Below, piece after piece: positions 52,251 to 61,064 of a DNA stretch of 64,000 nucleotides. Within the stretch, counting starts at the first letter, position 1. Each line of letters opens with the position of its first letter. The notes under the pieces were generated by a model, which was given only the letters and a program-made list of their open reading frames with translations, did not search any database and was not told where the DNA came from. The DNA is from Synechococcus sp. MU1643 (GTDB lineage: Bacteria > Cyanobacteriota > Cyanobacteriia > PCC-6307 > Cyanobiaceae), in the NCBI RefSeq assembly GCF_020514095.1, contig NZ_VTKY01000007.1, positions 1 through 64,000 on the forward strand. The letters are read 5' to 3'. Both the position numbers and the translations under genes were made by a program.

Positions 52251-52280
52251 AGCCCTGGGGAAGACCCCAGGGCTTCTTTT
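52251..52280 (+). terminator. Intrinsic terminator between the unknown gene and glgP
   Basis: A perfect 10-bp stem AGCCCTGGGG/CCCCAGGGCT with loop AAGA is followed by TCTTTT, 18 bases after the stop codon. The A-poor other side makes it less suited to glgP. Confidence 0.9.
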
Positions 52281-52290
52281 ATGGCTGTTT

Positions 52291-54813
52291 TCAACGCACG
52301 TCGCAGGTGATCTCCACATTGAGTGGATCCACGGCCCAGATGTTGTTGCAGTACTCGCTGATGGAACGGTCGGAGGAGAAGAACCCGGTTCGGGCCGTGT
52401 TCAGCAGCGACATCCGATTCCAGTGCATCCGATCGCTCCAGGCGCGGCTGACTGCTTCCTGGGCCCGCAGGTAATCGGCGTAGTCGGCCATCACAAAGAA
52501 AGGATCATTGCCGGTGAGGTTGTCGAGTAGAGGTCGGAACAGTTCTCCGTCGCCGTTGCTGAAGTGCCCCATTTCGATCAGCCGCAGGGCCTCCTGCAGC
52601 TCCGGAAGTGCTGAGATCACGTCGCTCGGGCGGTAACCGCTTTGCTTGAGGGCAGTGATCTCTTCCACGGTTTTGCCGAAGAGGAAGAAATTTTCGCTCC
52701 TCACCAGCTCGCGGATCTCCACGTTGGCCCCATCGAGGGTGCCGATGGTGAGGGCACCATTCATGGCAAATTTCATGTTGCCGGTGCCGGAGGCTTCCTT
52801 GCCGGCGGTGGAGATCTGTTCGGACAGATCCGAAGCGGGGTAGACCTGCTCTCCCAATTTCACGTTGTAGTCCGGCAGGAACACCACCCGCAGCAGGCCG
52901 TCCATGTCGGGATCGGCATTGATGGTGTCGGCGATGCCGTTGAGGAAGCGGATGATCAGCTTCGCCATGTAGTAGCCGGGAGCGGCCTTCCCGCCGAAGA
53001 TCACGGTGCGGGGCGCCATGCCGTCGGTCTGGCCGTTCTTGATTCGCAGGTACTGGGTGATCACCTGCAGGGCGTTGAGGTGCTGGCGCTTGTACTCGTG
53101 GATGCGCTTCACCTGCACGTCGAACAGGCTGGAGGGATCCACCAACACACCTGTGTTGCGATGGATATAGGTGGCCAGCTTGCGCTTCACCGACAGCTTG
53201 GTGTTGCCCCAGAGCTCCAGGAAGCCCTGGTCGTTCTGTCGTTCCTCCAGCTTCCTAAGACTCTCCATGTTGGAGATCCAATCGGGCCCCACGTGCTCAT
53301 CCAGCAAGGCGGACATCTCGGGGTTGGCTAGGGCTACCCAGCGGCGCGGGGTGACGCCATTGGTGACGTTGGTGAACTTCTCGGGCCACAGCGCTGCGAA
53401 TTCCGGCAGCAGGTCGGTTTTCACGAGATCGGAGTGCAGCGCTGCGACACCGTTCACATGGTGTGCGCCGATCGTGGCTAGGTGGGCCATGCGCACGGCT
53501 TTGCTGCCCTCTTCATCGATGATCGACAGCTTTCGCTGGATCTCGTCGTTGCCGGGGTAGCGCAGCCGCACCTGCTGAAGGAAGCGTCGGTTGATTTCGT
53601 AGATCAGCTCCAGATGGCGAGGCAGCAGGCTGCTGAACAGGTTGAGGTCCCACTTCTCCAGGGCTTCCGGCAGCAAGGTGTGGTTGGTGTAGGCCACGGA
53701 GCGGGACGTGATGTCCCAGGCCCGGTCCCACTCCAGATGCCGATCGTCGATCAGCAGGCGCATCAGCTCCGCCACGGCGATGGCCGGATGGGTGTCGTTG
53801 AGCTGAACCGTCCAGTAGTTGGGGAAGTCTTCGACGGCAAGCCCACGGTTGTCGAGGCTGCGCAGCATGTCCTGCAGTGAGCAGCTGACGAAGAAATGCT
53901 GCTGCTTCAGGCGAAGACGTCGGCCTTCGTCAGTGCCGTCATTCGGATACAGCACCTTGGAGAGGGTTTCGCTGCCCACCTTTTCCTCAACGGCGCCGTA
54001 GTAGTCGCCGATGTTGAAGGCATAGAAGTCGAAGCTTTCGGTGGCATCGGCACGCCACAGCCGGAGCCGATCGCAGATGTTGACCCGGTACCCCAGCACT
54101 GGCACGTCGTGGGGGATGCCGATGGCGTGTTCCGCTGGAATCCAGCGGGAGCGGTAATTGCCTTTGTCGTCGATGTAGCTCTCGGTGCGGCCACCGAAGC
54201 CCACAAAACAGGCCTCATCGGGTTGGGGCAGTTCCCATGGCCAGCCTCCCTTGAGCCATTTGTCGGTGATCTCCACCTGCCAGCCATCGCGGATCAGCTG
54301 GTCGAAGATGCCGAATTCGTAGCGGATGCCGTAACCGGTGGCCGGGATCTTCAGGCTCGCCAGCGACTCCATGTAGCAAGCCGCTAGGCGACCGAGCCCG
54401 CCGTTGCCCAGACCCGGTTCCTCCTCCACATCAAGGATTTGCTGCAGCGACTCGATGCCGAAATTCTTCAGGGCCTCTTCGGCCTCATTCTGGATCCCCA
54501 GGTTCAGCAGGTTGCTGTGAAGTTGCGGGCCGATCAGGAATTCTGCCGACAGGTAGGCCACCGATTTCTGCGGTCGGGCCCTCATCGCTTCGGTGGTGGC
54601 CAGATATCGCATTATCAAGCGGTCGCGCACTGCATAACTCAGGGCCATGTAGAGGTCATGGCGGCTGGCAGTGGGAGCCAGTTTGCCGAGGGTGAAGAAC
54701 AGGTGCTCCGTCATGCCGTCGAACACGCTCTTGGCATCGAGGCCGGCGCGTTCGGGGTCGTTGTGACAGCCGGGTGTCGGCAGACGCAGATCGAACGGTT
54801 GGGACGTGGTCAT
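52291..54813 (-). CDS. glgP: Glycogen phosphorylase
   Basis: GlgP releases glucose-1-phosphate from glycogen, the night-time store of cyanobacteria. The 840-residue protein has all family blocks, including LGNGGLGRLAACYMESLAS, the sequence FLPDYNVKLGEQVYPASDLSEQ, and the PLP lysine in EASGTGNMKFAMNG. The length fits the usual 820-850 residues. Divergent from the antiporter gene with about 200 bases between the starts; no regulatory site was recognised there. Confidence 0.97.
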   Translation of the reverse strand: MTTSQPFDLRLPTPGCHNDPERAGLDAKSVFDGMTEHLFFTLGKLAPTASRHDLYMALSYAVRDRLIMRYLATTEAMRARPQKSVAYLSAEFLIGPQLHSNLLNLGIQNEAEEALKNFGIESLQQILDVEEEPGLGNGGLGRLAACYMESLASLKIPATGYGIRYEFGIFDQLIRDGWQVEITDKWLKGGWPWELPQPDEACFVGFGGRTESYIDDKGNYRSRWIPAEHAIGIPHDVPVLGYRVNICDRLRLWRADATESFDFYAFNIGDYYGAVEEKVGSETLSKVLYPNDGTDEGRRLRLKQQHFFVSCSLQDMLRSLDNRGLAVEDFPNYWTVQLNDTHPAIAVAELMRLLIDDRHLEWDRAWDITSRSVAYTNHTLLPEALEKWDLNLFSSLLPRHLELIYEINRRFLQQVRLRYPGNDEIQRKLSIIDEEGSKAVRMAHLATIGAHHVNGVAALHSDLVKTDLLPEFAALWPEKFTNVTNGVTPRRWVALANPEMSALLDEHVGPDWISNMESLRKLEERQNDQGFLELWGNTKLSVKRKLATYIHRNTGVLVDPSSLFDVQVKRIHEYKRQHLNALQVITQYLRIKNGQTDGMAPRTVIFGGKAAPGYYMAKLIIRFLNGIADTINADPDMDGLLRVVFLPDYNVKLGEQVYPASDLSEQISTAGKEASGTGNMKFAMNGALTIGTLDGANVEIRELVRSENFFLFGKTVEEITALKQSGYRPSDVISALPELQEALRLIEMGHFSNGDGELFRPLLDNLTGNDPFFVMADYADYLRAQEAVSRAWSDRMHWNRMSLLNTARTGFFSSDRSISEYCNNIWAVDPLNVEITCDVR

Positions 54814-55013
54814 GGGGGGTCAGCGAGCCAAGGAGCGTGGAATCACCGTCAGGCCAGGGGTGCTCGGAGCCCAACTCAATGAATTACATGGACCGTAGCG
54901 ATCACAATTGGGGCTGCCTGCAAAAAAGCGTGCTTCTACAGCATTCCCGGTCAATTGGGATCGTCCAGCGAACAGTTCAGCGGCGGAATCACCATTAAGG
55001 TTCGGCGTGAGAC

Positions 55014-56402
55014 ATGCCCGGCTTGATGCTGCTGCCCACCCTGCTGAGCGAAATCAGCAGCCATGACCTCGAATTGGCGGAAACGCTGATCGGCGTCCTT
55101 CGCTTCATGCTCATCTTCGTGGCTGCCCGCACCCTCGCTGAGGTGCTGGTGCGTTTCGAGCTGCCCACCATCCTTGGGGAGCTCCTGGCTGGCGTGCTGA
55201 TCGGTGCCTCGGGTTTGCATCTTCTGGTGCCGCCGGAGACTCAGGTGCAGCTCTCTGGCGCTTTTTCCGAGGTTGTCTCCGGTCTGTCGCATGTGCCGGT
55301 GGACGAGATTCCAGCTCTGTACAACGAGAGCTTCGGAGCTTTGCAGGCGGTGGCCACGTTGGGCCTCTACTCCCTGCTCTTCCTCACAGGTCTTGAGAGC
55401 GAGCTGGAGGAATTGATGGCGGTGGGGGCCCAGGCCTTCAGTGTCGCTGTGGTGGGTGTGGTGCTGCCCTTTGCCCTCGGCACCCTTGGCCTGATGGCCA
55501 TCTTCCATGTGGATGCGATCCCAGCGATCTTCGCTGGCGCCTCGATGACGGCGACCAGCATCGGCATCACCGCAAGTGTCTTCGGCGAACTGGGCTATCT
55601 GCGCACCCGTGAGGGGCAGATCGTGATCGGCGCTGCCGTGCTCGACGACATCCTCGGCATCGTCATTCTTGCAATCGTGGTCTCCCTGGGTGCCGGTGGC
55701 AGCCTGGAGATTGGTCCCATCGTCCAGTTGGTGGTGGCGGCGGTGCTGTTCGTGGTGGTGGCCCTGTTGTTAAGCCAGAAGGCCGCACCGGCTTTTGATT
55801 GGATGATTGACCAACTCAAGGCTCCGGGCGCCAAGTTGATTGGCTCCTACCTGCTTCTGGCCGTCAGTTGTTTTGTTGCCTCAGCGATTGGTTTGGAGGC
55901 TGCCCTTGGGGCCTTTGCTGCTGGTTTGATTGCAAGCACTTCGAAGCACCGCCACGAAATTCAGGCGTCGGTCACCCCCATTGTTGGCCTGTTCGCCACT
56001 GTTTTCTTTGTTCTGGTGGGTGCCGGCATGGATCTGTCGGTGATCAATCCCTCCGACCCCAGTGCCCGTTCTGCTCTTGTGGTTGCAGCCTTCCTGTTCG
56101 TCGTGGCGATCATTGGCAAGGTGGCTGCTGGTTGGGCCATTTTCAGCAAGGAAAAGACCAATAAATTGGTTGTGGGTCTGGGGATGATGCCCCGAGGCGA
56201 AGTTGGCCTGATTTTCTTGGGCCTGGGAACGGCTTCAGGCTTGCTCAGCCCTGGCCTTGAGGCAGCGATTCTGCTGATGGTGATCGGCACCACCTTCCTC
56301 GCACCAGTGCTGCTGCGCATCGTCCTCAAAGACAAGCCCCCTGAGGACGGCAATCAAGTCCCCGACGAATTTGCAGCTGATCCCCTGGCGGGTGCCTCCT
56401 GA
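55014..56402 (+). CDS. CPA2-type sodium/potassium-proton antiporter
   Basis: The 462-residue protein has 11-13 membrane helices and CPA2 hallmarks: the early FELPTILGELLAGVLIG, the paired aspartates in GAAVLDDILGIVILAI that bind the cation, and MMPRGEVGLIFLGLG. Size and sequence resemble NhaS3/KefB-like proteins without the C-terminal RCK/TrkA domain. The cation and membrane (plasma or thylakoid) cannot be decided. Confidence 0.87.
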   Translation: MPGLMLLPTLLSEISSHDLELAETLIGVLRFMLIFVAARTLAEVLVRFELPTILGELLAGVLIGASGLHLLVPPETQVQLSGAFSEVVSGLSHVPVDEIPALYNESFGALQAVATLGLYSLLFLTGLESELEELMAVGAQAFSVAVVGVVLPFALGTLGLMAIFHVDAIPAIFAGASMTATSIGITASVFGELGYLRTREGQIVIGAAVLDDILGIVILAIVVSLGAGGSLEIGPIVQLVVAAVLFVVVALLLSQKAAPAFDWMIDQLKAPGAKLIGSYLLLAVSCFVASAIGLEAALGAFAAGLIASTSKHRHEIQASVTPIVGLFATVFFVLVGAGMDLSVINPSDPSARSALVVAAFLFVVAIIGKVAAGWAIFSKEKTNKLVVGLGMMPRGEVGLIFLGLGTASGLLSPGLEAAILLMVIGTTFLAPVLLRIVLKDKPPEDGNQVPDEFAADPLAGAS

Positions 56403-56403
56403 A

Positions 56404-56754
56404 TTATTCGTCTTTGCCCGTATTAGCGAGGATTAGTAAAACACTCCAGCCCACGGCCACAACGCCAAGGCTTGAGGCCCAGCCGGGACCCAAAGCCCAG
56501 CTGAATCCAAGCTGGGTGACGACGCCGGTGACCAGGGCCAGCAGCAGGCTGCTGATCACCAAGGTCGGTTGCCGCACCGATTCAGGGAGGTCACTGTCCT
56601 CCAGGCTGGATTCCAGCTTGCTAAGGGGTGCGCTCAGCGGCACGTAAAGGGCGATGGCCCAGAGCAAAGCTCCGCGCCAGACGGATGCGTCCGCGAGCGG
56701 TCCGCCCATGACCTCGTAGCTCACCATCCAGGCTGCTTCAGTGCTGCCTAGCAT
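56404..56754 (-). CDS. Conserved three-helix membrane protein, unknown function
   Basis: The 116-residue protein has three hydrophobic segments (GALLWAIALYVPLSAPL, LVISSLLLALVTGVV, LGVVAVGWSVLLILA). The start is uncertain: ATG codons at 56754 and 56727 are both possible. It ends one base from the antiporter stop and is divergent from the hydrolase gene. I do not recognise the family. Confidence 0.65.
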   Translation of the reverse strand: MLGSTEAAWMVSYEVMGGPLADASVWRGALLWAIALYVPLSAPLSKLESSLEDSDLPESVRQPTLVISSLLLALVTGVVTQLGFSWALGPGWASSLGVVAVGWSVLLILANTGKDE

Positions 56755-56774
56755 CGCGTCCCTCGCAGCGGGCT

Positions 56775-57695
56775 GTGGATCGCGTCACCTGGAGCCATCT
56801 CGGCCACGCCGTGCACACGGTGCAGCAGCATCCCGAGCAGGACAGTGCTGATCGTCCAGCCCTTCTGTTGGTGCATGGGTTCGGGGCATCCACAGATCAC
56901 TGGCGCCACAACATTCCCGTGTTGGCTCAGAGCCATTCCGTGCATGCGATTGACCTGCTGGGCTTCGGCAGAAGTGCCAAGCCAGCAGGGCTGAACTACG
57001 GCGGTGCCTTATGGCGCGATCAATTGGTGGCCTATGTACGCGAGCGGATCGGCCGTCCGACAGTGATCGCCGGCAATTCCCTCGGTGGATTCGCGGCCCT
57101 TGCTGCCGGAGCCGCATTGGGATCGGACTGTGCGGGGGTTGTCTTGCTCAATGCGGCCGGTCCCTTCAGTGATGAGCAGAAACCGCCGCAAGGTTGGGGT
57201 GCGATCGCCCGTCAGAGCATCGGCACGGCCTTGCTGAAAAGCCCGGTGCTGCAGCGGTTGCTGTTCGAGAACCTGCGTCGGCCTGCCACGATCCGCCGCA
57301 CCCTTAATCAGGTCTATGTCGACAAAGCCAACGTCGATGACTGGTTGGTGGAGTCGATCCGGCGCCCCTCCCTCGATCCCGGCGCTTTCGGGGTGTTCCG
57401 CACCGTCTTCGATATCCCTCGCGGTCAGCCCCTTGATGAGCTCTTCGCGGAACTGACCGCGCCGTTGTTGCTGCTTTGGGGCATCCGTGATCCCTGGATC
57501 AATGCACCCGGTCGCCGTTCCACCTTCCAGCGCCATGCCCCGGTGGCCACCACCGAGGTGGTCCTTGAGGCCGGGCACTGTCCTCACGATGAGGTGCCGG
57601 ATCAGGTGAATACGGCCTTGCTGCAATGGCTGGAGGGCCTCAAGTCGGCTGTGGCACCGACAAATGCAGATCTGCTGGCTAGTGAAGTGAAGTAG
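56775..57695 (+). CDS. Alpha/beta hydrolase, second of two paralogues
   Basis: The 306-residue protein (MDRVTWSHLGHAVHTVQQHP) shows LLVHGFGASTDHWRHN, the nucleophile GNSLGG and the catalytic His in AGHCPHDEVPDQVN. Much of the sequence lines up with the hydrolase at 17739-18659, including the IDLLGFGRS segment and the last 40 residues. The substrate is unknown; chlorophyll breakdown or lipid hydrolysis are guesses from naming habits in the family. Confidence 0.85.
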   Translation: MDRVTWSHLGHAVHTVQQHPEQDSADRPALLLVHGFGASTDHWRHNIPVLAQSHSVHAIDLLGFGRSAKPAGLNYGGALWRDQLVAYVRERIGRPTVIAGNSLGGFAALAAGAALGSDCAGVVLLNAAGPFSDEQKPPQGWGAIARQSIGTALLKSPVLQRLLFENLRRPATIRRTLNQVYVDKANVDDWLVESIRRPSLDPGAFGVFRTVFDIPRGQPLDELFAELTAPLLLLWGIRDPWINAPGRRSTFQRHAPVATTEVVLEAGHCPHDEVPDQVNTALLQWLEGLKSAVAPTNADLLASEVK

Positions 57696-57712
57696 CCACC
57701 CCGCATCGGCGG

Positions 57713-58567
57713 ATGCCAATGACCCTCACCCAGCAGTCGGCCCCCTACGCCCACTGGGAATTTGTGCATCCCAGCAGCGGTGACCAGTTGCGGATCATTC
57801 CCGAGCGGGGTGGTTTGGTAAGTGGTTGGTGTTGCGGATGGCGGGAGATCCTGTACTTCGATCAGGAGCGTTACGCCGATCCCACCAAAAGCATTCGCGG
57901 CGGTATTCCGGTGCTGTTCCCGATCTGCGGCAACCTGCCCGGCGATGTGCTCTCGGTGGATGGCGTCGACTACCCCCTCAAGCAACACGGCTTCGCGCGG
58001 GATCTTCCCTGGCAGCTTCAGTTGCTGGAGGATCAAAGTGGCGTGCGCTTGAGTCTGTCCAGCACCGAGGCCACCCTGGCGGCCTATCCGTTCCCCTTCC
58101 TGCTGGAGATGGAGCTGCGCCCGGTTGCCTCTGCCTTGGAGATCTCCACCAAAGTGCACAACTGCGGTGATGCCGCCATGCCCTTCAGCTTTGGCTTGCA
58201 TCCCTACTTCAACGTGAGCGATCTTGCCCAGACCCGGCTCACGGGCTTGGCGGAGCACTGCCTCAACCATCTGGAGATGGCGGATGCGTCCACGACCGAT
58301 CAGCTCAATCGGCTGCCGGAGGGGGTGGATTTCCTCTGTCGCCCAGCGGGTCCAGTCAGCCTGATCGACGATGCCACCGGCCTGTCGCTGGAACTGCAGC
58401 ATCAGGCACCGCTGGATCTCAGCGTGGTCTGGACCGAGCCTCCGCGGCCGATGGTCTGTCTCGAACCCTGGACGGGGCCTCGGCAGGCCCTGGTCAGCGG
58501 TGACCGCAAGCTGGTGCTAGAGCCAGGTGCCCAGCAGACCCTTTGTTGTCGCTACAGCGTCTCCTGA
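57713..58567 (+). CDS. Aldose 1-epimerase-like protein
   Basis: The 284-residue protein has the galactose-mutarotase fold signatures RGGIPVLFPICGNLPGD, KQHGFARDLPW and SFGLHPYFNV, in which the histidines are catalytic. The pattern is closer to the hexose-6-phosphate or generic YeaD type than to GalM. A second ATG (57719) gives two residues less. Its end overlaps glcE by 16 bases. Confidence 0.85.
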   Translation: MPMTLTQQSAPYAHWEFVHPSSGDQLRIIPERGGLVSGWCCGWREILYFDQERYADPTKSIRGGIPVLFPICGNLPGDVLSVDGVDYPLKQHGFARDLPWQLQLLEDQSGVRLSLSSTEATLAAYPFPFLLEMELRPVASALEISTKVHNCGDAAMPFSFGLHPYFNVSDLAQTRLTGLAEHCLNHLEMADASTTDQLNRLPEGVDFLCRPAGPVSLIDDATGLSLELQHQAPLDLSVVWTEPPRPMVCLEPWTGPRQALVSGDRKLVLEPGAQQTLCCRYSVS

Positions 58568-59703
58568 TTCACCCCGGGCAGCCGGCCGCGGCTGAGTTGC
58601 AACTTGGGATCGAACTGGCGTTTCACCGCTTCGATCAGCGGCCGGGAGGGACGGTCGAGCCAGTTGGGCACCCTTGATCCAGCGGCGCGTTTCAACAGCG
58701 ACATTTCTCCGCCGAGGCGGATCACGCTGCGGCGCAGGGCCTCCAGCTGATGATCCGGCGTGGCGGCATCGCACCAGCCATCACCACATCCGGCTCCGGC
58801 GGCCAGCTCCCAGCACCACAACTTGAGGGCCCTCATCGCCTCATCCCGCAACAACCGCTGCAACTGGGCCGGCGGCAGCACCAGCCGTACCAGCTGCGTT
58901 GAGGGGCTGGCACCGAAGGGTGTGGTCAGGGCATCGGCGCAGGCCTTGCGTTCGGTTTTGAGCTGCTGTTCCGCAGCCACCGCCTCAAGCTGCTTCAGCT
59001 GGTCCGCCACCGCCTGCTCCGACACGCTGCTCACCACCAGCCGCAGCCGCCATGCACCATCGCCGCTGTTGATCCAGTCACAGCGTTCCGGCGTCAGGCT
59101 GGAGCGCAGCAGTTCGCTGCGGAAGGCCTCCTGGGCTTTCAGGTCGCCGTCCACCAGCAGGCTGCTCCGGGCGGGGCGCAGCGGTTGCAGCCGCAGGGTG
59201 AGTTCGGTGATCAGCGCCAGGCTCCCCCAGCTGCCGCAGAGCAGCCGCATCAGGTCGTAGCCCGCCACGTTCTTCACTACACGGCCACCGGCATGGGCTT
59301 CGGTGCCATCCGCCCGCAACAGGCCTATGCCGATGATCTGATCGCGCACCCCAAGATGGCGTTGCCGCAGTCCCCCCGCCAGTCCACGGGTCACCAGGCC
59401 GCCGATGCTTCCAGGAGTGCCGGCCCGGGGCCAGTCAATCGGCAGCCATTGGCCCTGCTCTGCAAGCAGATCCTGCAGGTCCTGCAAGGGCAGGCCGGCT
59501 TCCACCGTGATGGTCAGATCGTCCACGGCATGGTCGATCACCCGGTTGAGCTGACGGCAGGAGAGCACCTCATGGCGGGGATCAAGCGGTGGGCCCCAGT
59601 CCATGCGTGTGCCCAGACCACTGGGGCTCCAGGGGGTGCCGTTCTGATGCCACTGGCGCACCAGGTCGATCAGAGCGCTGCGGCTGGCGGGGGAATGGCT
59701 CAC
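58552..59703 (-). CDS. glcE: Glycolate dehydrogenase FAD-binding subunit GlcE
   Basis: GlcE is one of the flavin subunits of the glycolate dehydrogenase that feeds photorespiration. The 383-residue protein has the FAD_binding_4 features VEAGLPLQDLQDLLAEQGQW, GTPGSIGGLVTRGLAGG and GGRVVKNVAGYDLMRL. The partner glcF is 1.3 kb away on the same strand, with an inverted kinase gene between; glcD is not in the window. Confidence 0.9.
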   Translation of the reverse strand: MSHSPASRSALIDLVRQWHQNGTPWSPSGLGTRMDWGPPLDPRHEVLSCRQLNRVIDHAVDDLTITVEAGLPLQDLQDLLAEQGQWLPIDWPRAGTPGSIGGLVTRGLAGGLRQRHLGVRDQIIGIGLLRADGTEAHAGGRVVKNVAGYDLMRLLCGSWGSLALITELTLRLQPLRPARSSLLVDGDLKAQEAFRSELLRSSLTPERCDWINSGDGAWRLRLVVSSVSEQAVADQLKQLEAVAAEQQLKTERKACADALTTPFGASPSTQLVRLVLPPAQLQRLLRDEAMRALKLWCWELAAGAGCGDGWCDAATPDHQLEALRRSVIRLGGEMSLLKRAAGSRVPNWLDRPSRPLIEAVKRQFDPKLQLSRGRLPGVNQETL

Positions 59704-59717
59704 GGCACGATGGTGCC

Positions 59718-61064
59718 ATGAAGGTTGTGGTCATTGACGACGATCCCACCGGCTCGCAGACGGTGCACAGCTGTCCGCTGCTGCTGCGTTGGGATGTCGA
59801 AACCCTGCGCCGGGGGCTGCGCCATGCGTCGCCCTTGTTGTTTCTGCTGGCCGACACCCGGGCGCTGACGCCAACGGATGCAGCGGAACGCAACCGCGAT
59901 ATTGCGGCGGCCTTGGATCACGCGCTGCACCGGGAGGGGTTGGCGCGTGATCAGGTGCTGCTGGTGAGTCGCGGCGATTCCACCTTGCGTGGTCATGGGG
60001 TGCTGGAACCTGAGGTCTTGCAGGCGTCCTTCGGACCCTTTGATGCCACCTTCCACGTTCCGGCGTTCTTGGAAGGGGGACGCACCACCGTGAACGGGGT
60101 GCATCTCCTCCACGGGGAACCGGTGCACATCACGCCGTTTGCCCAAGACCGGCTGTTTGGGTTCAGCAGCAGTGATCTGGCCCACTGGCTGGAGGAGAAG
60201 AGTGATGGCGCCATTGCCGCGGCATTAGTGCAGCGGATCAGTTGCCGCGACCTTGATGCCGCCTGTGCTGCGGGGCTGCCGCTGTTGATCGATCGCCTGC
60301 GTGGTCTCCAGGGCAATGCTGCGGTGGTTGTGGATGCCGAGCGGCAGGAGCAACTCACCGCACTGGCCGCAGCGGTGAGCGCCCTGCAGAGGGAGAAACG
60401 GTTTCTGTTCCGCTCCGCCGCCAGCATGGTGAAGGCCCTGGCGGATCCCGGACCGCCGCCGCTTAATCCCGAAAGTCTGGCAGGGTTGCGGCGCTCGGCG
60501 GGCGATGAAACGCCTCTGCCTGGATTGGTGATGGTGGGTTCCCACGTGCCCTTGGCGGATCAGCAACTGGAGCTGCTGCTGGCGGAACCGGGATGCCAAG
60601 GGGTTGAGCTGCCGGTGCCGCGCATCGCTCGGGTGCTGGAGGGCCCGACACCTGATCTGCTGTTGGCCGATCTGGAGCGGGTCTGGCTGCAGCAGTTGCG
60701 GGTACTGCTTGAGGCAGGCTTCACGCCGGTGTTGTTCACCAGCCGTGGTGAGCTGCGCTGTGCTTCAGAGCAGGAGGGCCGGCGCTTGTCCTGCGCTCTG
60801 GCGGAGGCGATGGGGCGACTCGCGGCAGCTCTCGCTCCTGATCTGGGTTATCTGATCAGCAAAGGCGGCATCACCACCCAGACACTGCTGGCCCGGGGCC
60901 TAGCCCTCGAGTCGGTGCAGCTGGAAGGCCAGCTGCTGCCGGGACTGTCGCTGGTGCGCCCCTCAGCGGGACCCTGCAGCGGATTGCCGATTCTCACCTT
61001 CCCCGGCAATCTTGGCGTTGCTGGCACGCTGTTGGACGCCTGGCAGCGGATGCAGGCCGGCTGA
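59718..61064 (+). CDS. Four-carbon acid sugar kinase family protein (DUF1537, OtnK-like)
   Basis: The ATG at 59718 (MKVVVIDDDPTGSQTVHSC) gives 448 residues. The family signatures are DDDPTGSQTVH, RGDSTLRGHG and GGITTQTLLARGL. Known members phosphorylate erythronate, threonate or related acids. It lies between glcE and glcF in the opposite direction and overlaps the glcF 3' end by 102 bases. Confidence 0.88.
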   Translation: MKVVVIDDDPTGSQTVHSCPLLLRWDVETLRRGLRHASPLLFLLADTRALTPTDAAERNRDIAAALDHALHREGLARDQVLLVSRGDSTLRGHGVLEPEVLQASFGPFDATFHVPAFLEGGRTTVNGVHLLHGEPVHITPFAQDRLFGFSSSDLAHWLEEKSDGAIAAALVQRISCRDLDAACAAGLPLLIDRLRGLQGNAAVVVDAERQEQLTALAAAVSALQREKRFLFRSAASMVKALADPGPPPLNPESLAGLRRSAGDETPLPGLVMVGSHVPLADQQLELLLAEPGCQGVELPVPRIARVLEGPTPDLLLADLERVWLQQLRVLLEAGFTPVLFTSRGELRCASEQEGRRLSCALAEAMGRLAAALAPDLGYLISKGGITTQTLLARGLALESVQLEGQLLPGLSLVRPSAGPCSGLPILTFPGNLGVAGTLLDAWQRMQAG